Part shown: positions 31,875-41,938 of the stretch, piece after piece
Numbering within the stretch: position 1 is the first letter of the stretch
Layout: every line of letters starts with the position of its first letter
Source of the DNA: Mesostigma viride
Taxonomy: Eukaryota; Streptophyta; Mesostigmatophyceae; Mesostigmatales; Mesostigmataceae
Direction of reading: 5' to 3'
Length of the DNA stretch: 64,000 nt
Assembly (NCBI GenBank): GCA_009746045.1
Contig: RPFO01000041.1
Span: forward strand, 4,716,920-4,780,919
Translations under genes and position numbers: made by a program
The notes under the pieces: generated by a model
What the model saw: the letters and a program-made list of their open reading frames with translations, nothing else
Told to the model about the DNA's origin: nothing
Database searches by the model: none

Positions 31875-33743
31875 CTACTCCAACCCATTCTCACACTTAT
31901 AGTGCTGTAACAACCGCCTACAGCCATCCAACTGATCCTCTGTTCGCCAGGAGTACTGCATGGGGTCTGCCTCTGACTGGCTGAACTTCCATTGTACGCG
32001 GTACTGGCGCATCATGCCTCTACCTCGCTTCTGATCGCGGTGGCCCACAATGGCCTCCACCTCATTCTCTACCTCTCCCGTATCTGGGTTGTGTTCTAGC
32101 GGCGCAGGGGCGTCTACCCTACCCGGGAACGTGCTCTTGTGGTACAGTTTTAACTGGTCCCTGTGGAACGTGTTATTCTGCACCTGCCAAGTGGAGGGCA
32201 CGTCTACCCGGAACATGCAGTCCTTGAACTTGTCCACCACCGGGTACGGGCCGAGGAAGATTGGCTTCAACTTGGTCTTAAGGCCTTCCTCCACCTTCTG
32301 GGCGAAACGACCTAGTTGAGGACCCTCCACGAGGACCAGGTCCCCGATCTCGATCGCGGGCGTGCGGGCATCAATCGACGCTCGCAAGCGCGCCAGGCGT
32401 TTGTCTCGTGTGGCTTGGTATCCCAAGACCGCACTTTCCTGTGCCTGCTTCATGTGTTCGAGCATCTCTCTCACACCTCGCACCGTCGTGCGTATGGTTG
32501 CGTCCTTGCTGGGCATCTGGCTGGCCAGCATTTCGGCTGGTGTGAGGGGGTGCTGTCCTGTGTCCAGGAAAAATGGCGTGTAGCCGTGGGCAGCCTGGGA
32601 CGAGTTGTTAAGGGCAAACTCGACAAACCCAATGAACTCATCCCAGTTGTCGCCTCGCCCCTTGATGTAGTGGCGCATGGTCTCCTCCACTACCCGGTTA
32701 AGTCGTTCTACCAGATGTGTAGAGGAGCTGTGGTATGCGGTCCCGAGGGAGACCTTGGTGCCCAGGATCCCGAAGAACTCTTGCCAAAACGTGGCAGTGA
32801 AGAGCTTGTCGCGGTCGGATATAAACTGGCGACTCAGCCCATGGTACTTGAAGACATTGTCTAGGTAGAGTCGGACGCAATCCTGCGCGGTGAGTGTCAG
32901 GGGGCACGGCACCAGATGGCACCTGCGGGTCAACCGATCGAGGAACACCAAAATCTGCTCGTTACCCGACGGGGTCCTTTTGAATGGACCAACGAAGTCC
33001 ATCATCAGGCTATCCCAAGGTCGCAGCGGATCGGGTAATGAGTGAGGGGTGGCCTGCGACCCGGTGTTGCGCGGCTTCATCAATTGGCACGAATGGCATG
33101 TGCGCACATATTCCAGCGCCTCCTGCTTCATGCCGGGCCAGAAGAATAGCCGTCGCAGGTGACTTAGGACCCGATGGGTGCCCTGATGACCTCCCAAGGG
33201 AGAGCCGTGGAGCTCATGCAAGAGCGCGGCTCTAGCGATGGGCGGTATATACAGCCGCCATTGATCCCCGGGTCCCGTCATCACGTACAGGAACCCGTCT
33301 TGGAACTTGCAGGGGAGTCCGTTCATCTGCTGCGGGTGCGCTGCAATGGCTGCCTGCGCCTCGGGTTCGGTCACCGTGAACCTACTGACGATGCGCTCCA
33401 AGTCGGACGTTATCTTAAAGCTCTCCGTGTTGCCTTCGGGTACGGGCAGCTTTTCCAAGTCGTCCAACTCCTGGCGAATGGTGGTGTCGCCTGGTTGCGA
33501 AGTCGTGACTCGCCTAGCCATGGTTCGCGTGAGCGCATTGATGTCCACAACGGAGCCGAAGTTTCTGTCGACAAGAAGGGGCTCGCCAAGTGGTGTGAGG
33601 CTAAAGCCGCCTACTGGTGGGACGGCATGGCTGAGAGGGATCCGTTGATGGGACCCCTCCCCCCCCATCGGGGTGGGCGCGTCCTCGTGCTCGTCGCGGG
33701 GCCATTGAAGGGGCCAAAACGTCAGGGGTGGTATGGTCCTCAT
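31875..33743 (-). CDS. Gypsy-2 integrase with HHCC zinc domain and chromodomain
   Basis: 622 codons. The HHCC zinc site has histidines within HELHGSPLGGHQGTH (176-190) and CHSC (216-219). The catalytic triad is D249 (MMDFVGPF), D310 (FISDRDKLF) and E346 (THLVERLNR), with 35 residues between the second and third. A GPY segment (FLGPYPVVDK) precedes a C-terminal chromodomain near residues 565-612 (RQYRVQWKF, SWRTEDQLDGCRRLLQHY). That layout defines chromovirus-type Ty3/gypsy integrases, which insert the cDNA and target marked chromatin. The first ~60 residues look out of frame with the linker, so the true polyprotein joins from upstream. The integrase core itself looks intact. Confidence 0.88.
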   Translation of the reverse strand: MRTIPPLTFWPLQWPRDEHEDAPTPMGGEGSHQRIPLSHAVPPVGGFSLTPLGEPLLVDRNFGSVVDINALTRTMARRVTTSQPGDTTIRQELDDLEKLPVPEGNTESFKITSDLERIVSRFTVTEPEAQAAIAAHPQQMNGLPCKFQDGFLYVMTGPGDQWRLYIPPIARAALLHELHGSPLGGHQGTHRVLSHLRRLFFWPGMKQEALEYVRTCHSCQLMKPRNTGSQATPHSLPDPLRPWDSLMMDFVGPFKRTPSGNEQILVFLDRLTRRCHLVPCPLTLTAQDCVRLYLDNVFKYHGLSRQFISDRDKLFTATFWQEFFGILGTKVSLGTAYHSSSTHLVERLNRVVEETMRHYIKGRGDNWDEFIGFVEFALNNSSQAAHGYTPFFLDTGQHPLTPAEMLASQMPSKDATIRTTVRGVREMLEHMKQAQESAVLGYQATRDKRLARLRASIDARTPAIEIGDLVLVEGPQLGRFAQKVEEGLKTKLKPIFLGPYPVVDKFKDCMFRVDVPSTWQVQNNTFHRDQLKLYHKSTFPGRVDAPAPLEHNPDTGEVENEVEAIVGHRDQKRGRGMMRQYRVQWKFSQSEADPMQYSWRTEDQLDGCRRLLQHYKCENGLE

Positions 33744-34211
33744 GGAAGAGGAACCGTGAGGTCAAGGATCCGTCTGCCACGCCATACGGCGGGACAGGAC
33801 CCATGGTGGGCACACAAACGGTGTGCAGCACATCCAAGTCCTCATAGAACTGGTACTAGTCTGCGCGGCGGGAAAGCGCGTCCGGGACAACGTTGTCCTC
33901 ACCCTTCACATATTGAATGCGAAAGGGGGCGAATTGGGACAGATACTCCATCCAACGCGCCTGCCGCGGGACGAGGTTGGGTTGGGCGAGCAAGTGGGTG
34001 AGCGGGCGGTGGTCAGTGTGGATGACCAACCGGTGGGGATCCAAGTCCCCTTGCTCACTGATCGCGACGTCAAACTGTGCCCCCAGTAAGAGGTGTCGCC
34101 AGGTGTGGCAGCAGTACACCACTGCCAACAATTCCTGTTGGTGCACTGGATAGTTGCGTTCTGCCGGGATGGCCTGCATGCCACCAGCTGCCCAGCATCC
34201 CTGCAGCCACC
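33744..34211 (-). pseudogene. Gypsy-2 RNase H remnant
   Basis: The minus-strand segment 34179-33856 encodes YPVHQQELLAVVYCCHTWRH, then LVIHTDHRPLTHLLAQPN and KGEDNVVPDALSRRAD, the C-terminal two thirds of a gypsy RNase H. A TAG follows SRRAD directly; Gypsy-1 has Tyr there. Further frame changes separate it from the integrase ORF. Upstream (34180-34211) it ends against an LTR of opposite orientation, so the RT is absent. Confidence 0.8.
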
Positions 34212-34921
34212 AGCGTGCCGACTAGGGTCGAGCCTAGCGAGCACGAGAAGGTTTGGCAAAAGAAATATGGTACAAAAAGATACGTGCAAAAGAGATAGAT
34301 ACCTAGCTGGGTGGTTTGAAGTCCATACCTTCCGGCGCATCTCTGCATGTGTATACGAGGGTGCCGACAGTCGATATCTAGAGTAATATTGGTGACATTT
34401 GGATATATATCGATGGATGTGTGTCCGATGGCATAACGTAACGATGGTTACCACGGACATGGTTAGAGGTCGATCAGCCCTATGTTCGACCCGTAGTTCG
34501 GCACACTACAATGAACTTCAGGCCGTAACTTAGTGACGGGTGAATTTGGGCCACACGAGTGGATCAGCCAGCTGGTGCCGAGTGCCGACCTAGTGGCACT
34601 GCTTGGCATAAAGGCGTGCGAGGACGATGGACAAGACAGTCGTCCTCCAATCCGCCGACTCACCCACCTCAGTTAATCTGAGTTACGAATTCATTCCTTC
34701 TAATACAATCATGTCTGACGCATAAACTTGTTCAACGGCAATTGCAAGAACACAAGAAGGTAATCATTATAATGCCTCTGGGCCTTGCTGTGATGACAGC
34801 AAGTAGCCCATAGAATAGTGATTCCCTTCCCCTCTCAGGCAGGCAACAAACCGGGGCGATGGTCACGTAGATAGAAACGATCTTTCCCAACGTGCCTGGC
34901 CGATGGGTTTGGCACGTTACA
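34212..34921 (+). repeat. Internal, inverted LTR of a related gypsy copy
   Basis: Same family as the outer LTRs but opposite orientation and visibly more diverged (roughly 10%). It begins AGCGTGCCGACTAGGG, lacking the first three bases of the canonical TGTAGCG, and ends GGCACGTTACA. The missing terminal bases argue against a clean integrase-made junction on this side. Confidence 0.85.
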
Positions 34922-35683
34922 CTGGAATCGGAGGTCTGTTTTTCTATTTGCATTTCGTACCTGAGTAGTTAGGTTCATGCAATATCGTTCAGGCATTCCG
35001 GCGATGGTCGGAATTGCCACAATTTGACTAACGAATATTGCACTAGTAAAGTCGACGATGGTCGAAGTAGATTAGCTAGATCCGGCGATGGTCGGTTAGT
35101 TTTCTTTTCGTTTTCGTTGCTGTTGTTGTGTTGCACCTTGCTGCTGTTGTGCCTGCGCACTCACGTTGCAGTCCAGCAAGGAGCGTGAAGAACAAGCGAG
35201 AGCTAACCAACAGCAACGCACTGACAACCGTCGGGGCGGCAGTCTTCAATCCTGCATCGTCGTTTTCCCTTTTATTCCGTGCATCCGGGCATTTGGAAGC
35301 GGTAATCTGTTTTATTTCCTGACGGCCCACGATGGTGGTGCCTAGACGGAAAATGCGGTGTTCTTTTTGTTATATTTCCTGACGGCCCACGATGGTGGTG
35401 CCCATGACGGAATTTTCGGTGTTCTCTTTTTAAACCGCTGCCTTACCTAGTGGGTTAGCATTTGTTTTCTTCCTTTTGCTGCGCATCTTTCTTTTTTTTT
35501 TGTACAGTTATAAGCCGGCCGCCCCTGAATCATCTCAGCCCCAGGTGAGAATCTGACCGATGGGTCGGAGAGACACCCTTCTTTGTACCAACCGATTGGT
35601 TTGAGTCGCATAAAAACAGTTTTTTTTTATTGTGCTTCAAACCGTGTCGTGTCTTGTTGTCGCTTTGTCTTCTTCCTTTCCTG

Positions 35684-35845
35684 TCTTAAGCCGATGGGCT
35701 TATTGTGATGATTGTCATGTCTTAAGCCGATGGGCTCATTGTAATGGTTGTCATGTCTAAAGCCGATAGGCTCAACGTGATGGTTGTCATGTCATAAGCC
35801 GATGGGCTCAAAATATTGGTTCTCATGTCATATGCCGATGGGCAA
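35684..35845 (+). repeat. 36-bp tandem repeats in gypsy leader (five units)
   Basis: The unit begins CTTAAGCCGATGGGCT and ends GGTTGTCATGT. The fifth unit is partial. The outer leader has the same array, inverted, at 44183-44343. Confidence 0.85.
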
Positions 35846-36134
35846 GGACACTAGGCCATAAGTTGGGACAATGGTTGTGGCTTGACCTATACCTTCATAA
35901 GTTATACTGCATTTTGATTTAGATGCAACCCTATTACGGGTCCTAAACTTTATTACATTATAAAACAAAACATTAGACCTGGAATTAGCCGTGTATAAGG
36001 TGACCACGTACTAAGAGTAGGTCAAGGATTACTAATAATACCAGTACTAGGATTACTACTAATAATAATAATACAAGTTGACAAGGAATCAAGAGTGGTT
36101 CTAGTAGGACTGCTATTAGTACTAAGTGCTATAA

Positions 36135-36136
<2 letters not shown>

Positions 36137-36181
<45 letters not shown>
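36137..36181. repeat. (GT)22 microsatellite
   Basis: Uninterrupted GT run in the leader. The mirror position near 43903 has only a short CA run, so it expanded in this copy or contracted in the other. Confidence 0.95.
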
Positions 36182-36182
<1 letters not shown>

Positions 36183-36314
36183 ACTTGTCTAAGGGATGGG
36201 TAGTTGGGGTGTGGTGACCCGTGACCCCGGCAGCCGGCCTCGAGTGCTGGACCTAAAACACCTAATAGACTAGCACATCCAAAATCACACGGAACGAGTA
36301 GCACTTAGAAAACG

Positions 36315-38054
36315 ATGGCGCACCGCGAGTTAATGACTGAGCTTCCCTCGGATGAAGACATAGATGTCCGGACGCTACGCTTGGGTCGTAGGCTAGCTCA
36401 ACAACATGTACCATTGGACGATAGTCCGAGCACCCGTCCCGATGGGGGCGTGGGCCGTCCCGATGGGGGCGTGGTCCTAGATCATCATAGTCAAACAGAT
36501 AGTTACCCACACACCACGACCTCCCCGATGGGGGAACCACAAAATGGCCAAGCTGTCCGCTCGGACAGTGTTCCCAACACTGGGGTGCAGAACGAACGCA
36601 TCCCACGACAAGACGGTAGCCCGAATCGCTCGCAGCAGCATGGCCAAGCCGCCCGCTCGGACGGTGTTCCCATGGCTCGTACATCACCCGGTAGGGAGGA
36701 CGGAGTGTTAGGAGTGGTAGGCATCTCACAAGGTTCCGTGCTAGGCACTAGCGCGGGCCGTGGCTTTGGGCGAGGGTCGCCGAATGGCACCCTAGTCCCA
36801 GGCCGTACCACGTCACGACCTCCTCGTCCCTCGTGGGGCGGGAGCGAGAATCGTCGGGATAGCTCACGCAGCGTCTCCTTTGCCAACGCGCGAAGGATGA
36901 CTGGACATTGGAGTACCTCCTCCTCTGATGAGGAGCCACTAGAAGCAGATATAGTGGAGGAGGAGGAGGAGATGGAGCACGCGCACAGACAGCGCCGTCG
37001 TCAGTCTGCAGGATCCACCATGAGTAGGCGAGTCAGGGACACGGACGTGAACCTGAACTTCAGCACCATCACGGCAGAGGATCCGGGCTATGATCACCCA
37101 CTCTATGCCCAGGCGCGACAGCAGACAGGCAGCTCCATGGCAGGACACAGGTCCAAGCATACTCTCCTGCCGCCCACGTTTGGGTGGCCTGAGCCCCGGG
37201 AGTTCAGCGGCCCCAGGCGGCAAAAACTTTTCAAGGCGCCGCCCATGCCCGACTTCAAGCACATCCCCAAGCTAAACAAGAGCATGAAGCCGCGAGACAT
37301 CCAGGAGTGGGCTAGGCTGGTGAACAAGGCCATCACATTCTGGTCGAATTACCACAACTGGGATCTGTCCACCGAGGACTTGATCGACTTGATCATCACC
37401 CAGGCCATGGACATCTCAGTTACACGACTGCTTCACTGCGATAGCATCGCGTCACAGTCCTACCCCAAGGATATCCACGAGCTAATGGAACGAATTCAGC
37501 AGAAGCTCGTCCCACCAGACGCTGAGTTCCAGGAGCGCATCGCCTTTGGCGCATTCCGACAGGGTGACATGCCCTACCGCGAGTTTGAGGTGGAGTTTGA
37601 CGAGATGGCGAGTCGCCTATTGGATGTGTCGGGCCACGAGTACAAGATTCGCCTCATGGAGGCCATCCACCCTGATCTGCAGCTCGAGGCTAGGAAGAAG
37701 TTCGCAGACATCCCGTGGCATCTGTGGGACATATCCAAGGTCAAAGCATATCTCCTCACTACAGCCAACGACCACATGGCTAGTAGGACTGCACGCTCGA
37801 CGCGGCGCGGTACTGACGCGTCGAATTCAGCAGACGAAGGCGACCACGCGGAGGAATCCGGCCCAGCTGAGGAGGAGCAAGATGAGGAAGATATCGGCGA
37901 CGCGCAGAATGACTCCCAGGTCAATGCTCTACTCAACACCCGCAGCTGGCACATGCGGTGCTTCTATTGCCAGGAGATCGGTCACATGAAGCGCAACTGC
38001 CCGAAGTTGAGGAGAGGAGCAGACACGCCCGGAGACACGTCGGCAACCTATTGA
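36315..38054 (+). CDS. gag: Gag polyprotein of the internal gypsy copy
   Basis: 579 codons, intact, starting MAHRELMTELPSDEDIDVRT. The N-terminal third is Gly/Arg/Ser-rich with a repeated RPDGGV. An acidic run (IVEEEEEMEH) follows near residue 220. The capsid-like region (about 300-480) has IQEWARLVNKAITFW and FRQGDMPYREFEVEF, as in Ty3/gypsy gag (retrotransposon_gag). A CCHC zinc knuckle, CFYCQEIGHMKRNC, lies at residues 549-562 and packages RNA. The frame stops soon after, and no protease follows. The mirror copy at 41939-43765 is about 90% or more identical up to the knuckle. Confidence 0.9.
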   Translation: MAHRELMTELPSDEDIDVRTLRLGRRLAQQHVPLDDSPSTRPDGGVGRPDGGVVLDHHSQTDSYPHTTTSPMGEPQNGQAVRSDSVPNTGVQNERIPRQDGSPNRSQQHGQAARSDGVPMARTSPGREDGVLGVVGISQGSVLGTSAGRGFGRGSPNGTLVPGRTTSRPPRPSWGGSENRRDSSRSVSFANARRMTGHWSTSSSDEEPLEADIVEEEEEMEHAHRQRRRQSAGSTMSRRVRDTDVNLNFSTITAEDPGYDHPLYAQARQQTGSSMAGHRSKHTLLPPTFGWPEPREFSGPRRQKLFKAPPMPDFKHIPKLNKSMKPRDIQEWARLVNKAITFWSNYHNWDLSTEDLIDLIITQAMDISVTRLLHCDSIASQSYPKDIHELMERIQQKLVPPDAEFQERIAFGAFRQGDMPYREFEVEFDEMASRLLDVSGHEYKIRLMEAIHPDLQLEARKKFADIPWHLWDISKVKAYLLTTANDHMASRTARSTRRGTDASNSADEGDHAEESGPAEEEQDEEDIGDAQNDSQVNALLNTRSWHMRCFYCQEIGHMKRNCPKLRRGADTPGDTSATY

Positions 38055-38405
38055 ACATGATCATGTGGACCCCTAGCTTTGCATTGCGGTTTGATACTCA
38101 GCCAACCTTTCTTTGGGAACGAACCAATCTGTTCCCTTCTTCCCTGGCAGGATGCTGCCAGGCTAAGGCCGGGCATGCAGGTCTGCCGCATAGTCGGCAA
38201 CCATTCCGAAATGCTGCGGCCGGGAGGTCTGGCACTGATTCACCACTTGTCATGTCTGCCTACTATTAATTGCTCAGTGCGGATAACACCCCCGTTTCCT
38301 TTTTATAGCCGTGGCAGCCACTGCTCAATGTTGTGTTTGGCCGTGAAGTCGAGGATCCTTCGTGTGGCATGCACAATGGCTTGCCGCAACTTAGGTATTG
38401 CTGCT
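38055..38405. other. Unassigned segment between gag and RLE copy G
   Basis: No protease or RT coding was recognised. Not homologous by eye to the sequence following the other gag. It carries the left target duplication of copy G at its end. Confidence 0.4.
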
Positions 38406-41306
38406 AACGCCTATATATTAAAAATATAATTACTTACAGCAGAGTGAAATCACTCAAACCAAAGCAAACGCCCAGCTATAAACCTATATACAGAGCCATG
38501 TCAAAGCTCTATACTACGATAAGACCAATGGAAACGCCTAACGGGAGGAACCTAATAGCCCTGCTGCACCGCAAAATCAGCCCGCGTACGGCGGAGCATG
38601 ATGTCAGCCATGGCCCGAGTCAGCGCCACCGACAAGCGCTGACGCCAATATGACGTCCAGGTCCGCGCCGACCATGGGGCCCGCTGGCCCTCCAGGTCCA
38701 GCCGATCCTCCCGGAGCCGGCAACACTCCTTGAAGAAGGCGGAGGTCAGGGGCCCCATGGCCCCAAACTCCTCCAGGACAAAGGGCACCACACGATGGTG
38801 CCCGACGTCGCCGTAGGCCAGGAGCTTGGCCCGCTCCGCCCGGTCCGCCGTGTAACCTGCCGTGAGGGAGGCCCCAGCCACGTGGCTAAGAGCCAAGGGC
38901 CGCGCCACCGAAACGTCAATAAGCAGATGCCGGCCACCCCCCTCAAAGTCCAGCACCACGATGTCAGGCCGGTGGTTGGGGGAATAGAAGGCAGCGCCAT
39001 CCGCATCCTCGGACCGGATGTTCGCGTGGGGGAAAACCGACCGAATCATGGCGAGCACCACCGTCAGGAGGACAGTGTGCAAATACAAATACCAATTCTG
39101 ATTCTGTTGGCCCCCCATGCAGGCAAGGTAGTGAGTCCCCGTGGGATCCAGCGGCTGCCCACAGCTACCACAAGGCCGCCCGGCCGGAACAAGAGGCTGC
39201 GGGGCAAATAGCTGGTGCCGGAGCGCCACCGAGTAGTGGCTGGGAGCCAAGGCGAATGGGGGGGCCATGGGAAGAGCACGAAGGTACGCCGAGCCCACAC
39301 TCCGCAAGGAAAGCGAGAACAGCCACGCACGTCCCTGGGCGTTGAGGTCCGCGAAAAGAGCAATCCAATCAGCCGTGTGCAGAATGCCCGCGTAGGTTTT
39401 CTGGTGTTTATCGATGACGCGAGCAGGGAATGCGGCGGGAGATTGAACGGAGGCGACCGAGGGAGTGCCGCGAGGGAGGTGGCGCTGTACCGCCTGAGCG
39501 GCACGGACGGGAGAACAGGCCTGCTGGATCTCAGCATAGGCCTCCTGGATGGCGGTGACGAAGGGCAAAGGGCTGCTGGGGTCCAGGAGGTCAGGCGCTG
39601 CCGTTGCCAAAAGGGGCAGGAGCCGGCAGCTTTCCGCCCACGACTGAGCGACGGAGCCCAAAAATGCTGCTGGGGCCAGCCGGGCGGCACGAGTCAGACC
39701 GCAGCCACCCATCCGTGCAGGCAGGGAGGCAATGCGAATAGCATGTGGCGGGAGGTCGGGGCCCGGGACCAGCTGCGCCAAGGCCGACTGGATGCGTTCG
39801 TCGTGGCCCTCGGCGGCCAGCCGGACCTGAGACGGAAGAGCGCCCCTGAGCCAGTGAACGACGCGAGGGTGAGCGCAAAACCACAGAAGCAGACCCTTGG
39901 TCTGCGAGTCATGAAGGCGCGCAATCAAGGGCAGTACCTCAGTGCGTGCCTCGAGGGCGGCCCGCAGAGCATCGATGACAAACGCGGGGTCGCCAACCGG
40001 AACGCCGAGGACATCCAACCCATGGAGGCGCTCGTCCCGGCCCAAGAGCTGGGGCGGAAAGCCGGAGCAATCACCTTGGGGCGAGTACACCGCGCACTTG
40101 GCAAGGGTCAACTGGAGGTTGATGTCGGCCACCGCGGTCTGCAGTGCCAGCAGAGCCGCGGTGGTGTCCGGCACAGGGCCCAGAAGGTAGATATCATCCA
40201 AGTAGGCCTGAATAGCGACCGCCGGGTGGGCAGCATGGACCGCTTGGAGGCAACCCTGGAGGGGGGCGGCAAAGTACAGGGGTCCCAGGGGGTCCCCTTG
40301 TTGGGTGCCCGACCGCGACAGCAGGCCGCCGCGAGTGCCGTCCTCCATGATGTGAACCAGTTGGCCGGGCTGGCCGTAGCACACGGCTGTCCAAGCGTAC
40401 AAGTCCTCGAAGGACTCCATGACGGCCGCAAACATGCTGGCGCGGGACAGACTGTTGAACGCGTTGTGGCAGTCGACCTTGACGACAGCGTGGGTGGGGT
40501 GGGCCTCGAGGTAGGCCTGCACCGAATGGATGAGGATATCCGCCCCGCCTGGAGTCGTCACCCCCAGCTGGGCCGCCACCGAGGTCTCACCCGCTGCGAG
40601 GGGCGGGCAGAAAAAGGCACGGAGCTCGGGCGCCTTTTGGCGGCAGATCACTTTGCCCACGAGCTTGCGGAGCACCTCACCGCAGGCGATCGGGCGCACC
40701 TTGCCCTCGGGGGGGGGCAAGACACCCTTGAGCAGAGCGAGGAGGCGAGCGCCCGCTAACCACTCGCGCGCAGCGGGAGGAACGCGACCAGCCGCCAGGT
40801 CAATGAGGGTGTCAAAGAGAATGTCCTCGCCCCCATGCCCCACCAGGACCTCCAAGTGCTCGTAGCGCCAGCCCGACGGCCCGGTAGAGGAAGCCCGCGG
40901 GACCGCACGCATCACCTCCAGGAAGCAGTCGCGGTCCAGCCGGAGGGGGGCCGGCAGGGGGTCCGGCACGGGCAGCTGGAATCCGGGCTCCGCAGGGTGA
41001 AGAGCCTCCAAGGCCGCCAGGGTAGCCGCATTGGCGGGGGCGAGCTTGGCCATTTCCAAGCGGGTCATGGCCCGGCTGAGCTGCCCCTCGCGGACGAGGC
41101 GGATGACGTCGGCGGCCACCCGCTCGAAGTTGACCTCCCCCGACAGCCGGGCCGTGCGCGGGGGCGGCACGCCAAACAGCCCCTCCCAGTCCCCCTGCAG
41201 AAAGCGTCGGCAACGGGCAATAACCGCACCCTGGAGGCCGCGCACACCACGCCCGAGAGGGGTGAGGAGCAGGCGGGGGGTCACCATGTGCAGAACGCCT
41301 ATATAT
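38406..41306 (-). mobile_element. RLE-type non-LTR retrotransposon copy G, with 13-bp target duplication
   Basis: The 13-mer AACGCCTATATAT lies at 38406-38418 and 41294-41306. The 2,875 bp between are the longest copy of the family: ORF, then 3' UTR ending at 38419. The 5' junction is only about six bases before the first usable ATG, and there is no room for N-terminal DNA-binding fingers, so it is probably 5'-truncated though the RT and nuclease are whole. Confidence 0.93.
38552..41287 (-). CDS. Reverse transcriptase with C-terminal CCHC knuckle and restriction-like endonuclease
   Basis: 911 codons, no interruption. The N-terminal thumb-like lead (EGQLSRAMTRLEMAKLAP) is followed by RT motifs: VRPIACGEVLRKLVGK at about 198-212, D272 in VDCHNAF, GTQQGDPLGPL at 328-337, and D364-D365 in YLDDIYLL. 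The linker leads to a CCHC knuckle C706-x2-C709-x9-H719-x3-C723, then RPD at 773-775, D791 in LLIDVSV and K821 in AERAKLLAYG. This is the R2-type layout: a PD-(D/E)XK nuclease nicks the target and the RT primes from the nick. Catalytic residues look intact. The start is uncertain because the element is probably truncated. R2 elements prefer rDNA; here the target is a TA run. Confidence 0.9.
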   Translation of the reverse strand: MVTPRLLLTPLGRGVRGLQGAVIARCRRFLQGDWEGLFGVPPPRTARLSGEVNFERVAADVIRLVREGQLSRAMTRLEMAKLAPANAATLAALEALHPAEPGFQLPVPDPLPAPLRLDRDCFLEVMRAVPRASSTGPSGWRYEHLEVLVGHGGEDILFDTLIDLAAGRVPPAAREWLAGARLLALLKGVLPPPEGKVRPIACGEVLRKLVGKVICRQKAPELRAFFCPPLAAGETSVAAQLGVTTPGGADILIHSVQAYLEAHPTHAVVKVDCHNAFNSLSRASMFAAVMESFEDLYAWTAVCYGQPGQLVHIMEDGTRGGLLSRSGTQQGDPLGPLYFAAPLQGCLQAVHAAHPAVAIQAYLDDIYLLGPVPDTTAALLALQTAVADINLQLTLAKCAVYSPQGDCSGFPPQLLGRDERLHGLDVLGVPVGDPAFVIDALRAALEARTEVLPLIARLHDSQTKGLLLWFCAHPRVVHWLRGALPSQVRLAAEGHDERIQSALAQLVPGPDLPPHAIRIASLPARMGGCGLTRAARLAPAAFLGSVAQSWAESCRLLPLLATAAPDLLDPSSPLPFVTAIQEAYAEIQQACSPVRAAQAVQRHLPRGTPSVASVQSPAAFPARVIDKHQKTYAGILHTADWIALFADLNAQGRAWLFSLSLRSVGSAYLRALPMAPPFALAPSHYSVALRHQLFAPQPLVPAGRPCGSCGQPLDPTGTHYLACMGGQQNQNWYLYLHTVLLTVVLAMIRSVFPHANIRSEDADGAAFYSPNHRPDIVVLDFEGGGRHLLIDVSVARPLALSHVAGASLTAGYTADRAERAKLLAYGDVGHHRVVPFVLEEFGAMGPLTSAFFKECCRLREDRLDLEGQRAPWSARTWTSYWRQRLSVALTRAMADIMLRRTRADFAVQQGY

Positions 41307-41938
41307 ACTAATATCGCATTGACACATTTGCATGACTGATTGACTAATCCCTAGTGTGTCGCGTGGGCGCGACAAATCTGTCGACATCATAGTACTACTG
41401 TCTCCAGATCCATTTAGGGGGGGAGAGGAGTCTGACAAGGTTATGATGAAACAACAGCAAGTGAAGGGCCAGTTCAGGTGTCAGAATATAGTACTTGACA
41501 TATCTGTCTGGTACTAGTTGTCTTTTCCTTAAATTCCCTGCACGGCTGCTGGCCAGCGATGGCTGCCCTCAGCAGTTGGCATCATTCCAGAGGTTACTAT
41601 ATGTGGAGTCTTATTGTCTTTTCCAGCTGTGCATGGTCTAAGTTGTTATAGTTATGCAGTTGCTGTCTCCCTTCTTTCTCTTGGGGCTGGCTTCTCGCCA
41701 CCCCGCGAGAGTCAGCCTGACTTTTGTTTGTATGCCATGCTTCTGCACGACCACAAGCGCAACCAACCCATGCACACAATCTTGCAGGTTTGAGTGGCGC
41801 CCATCACGCACTCTTCGTTGCTGAACGCTGATTTCCCCGTCGCTGAACACGGGACGCTACATCAAGTAATCAATTCAGCGGTGCACGGTCTGACTGCACC
41901 ATCAACATGCGGTTCTTCTCCGATATGACCGAGCTGCG
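41307..41938. other. Unassigned segment inside Gypsy-2
   Basis: Between copy G and the outer gag. A minus-strand frame at 41638-41850 could be degraded protease-region coding but shows no DTG/DSG motif. A G-rich run lies at 41417-41431. Confidence 0.35.

Larger units (their letters stand above)
34922..36314 (+). other. Internal gypsy copy: primer-binding site and leader
   Basis: TGGAATCGGAGGTCTG starts one base after the LTR and is the likely tRNA primer-binding site. The leader holds three GGCGATGGTCGG-like words (35000-35100), two copies of an approximately 62-bp unit with GACGGCCCACGATGGTGG (35320-35420), five 36-bp repeats (35684-35845) and a GT microsatellite. It mirrors 43766-45134. 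Confidence 0.75.

Noticed and set aside
25230-34211. Reassigned TAA/TAG codons
   Set aside because: Only two stop-for-Tyr cases in broken elements; intact ORFs here end at ordinary TAG, TAA and TGA.
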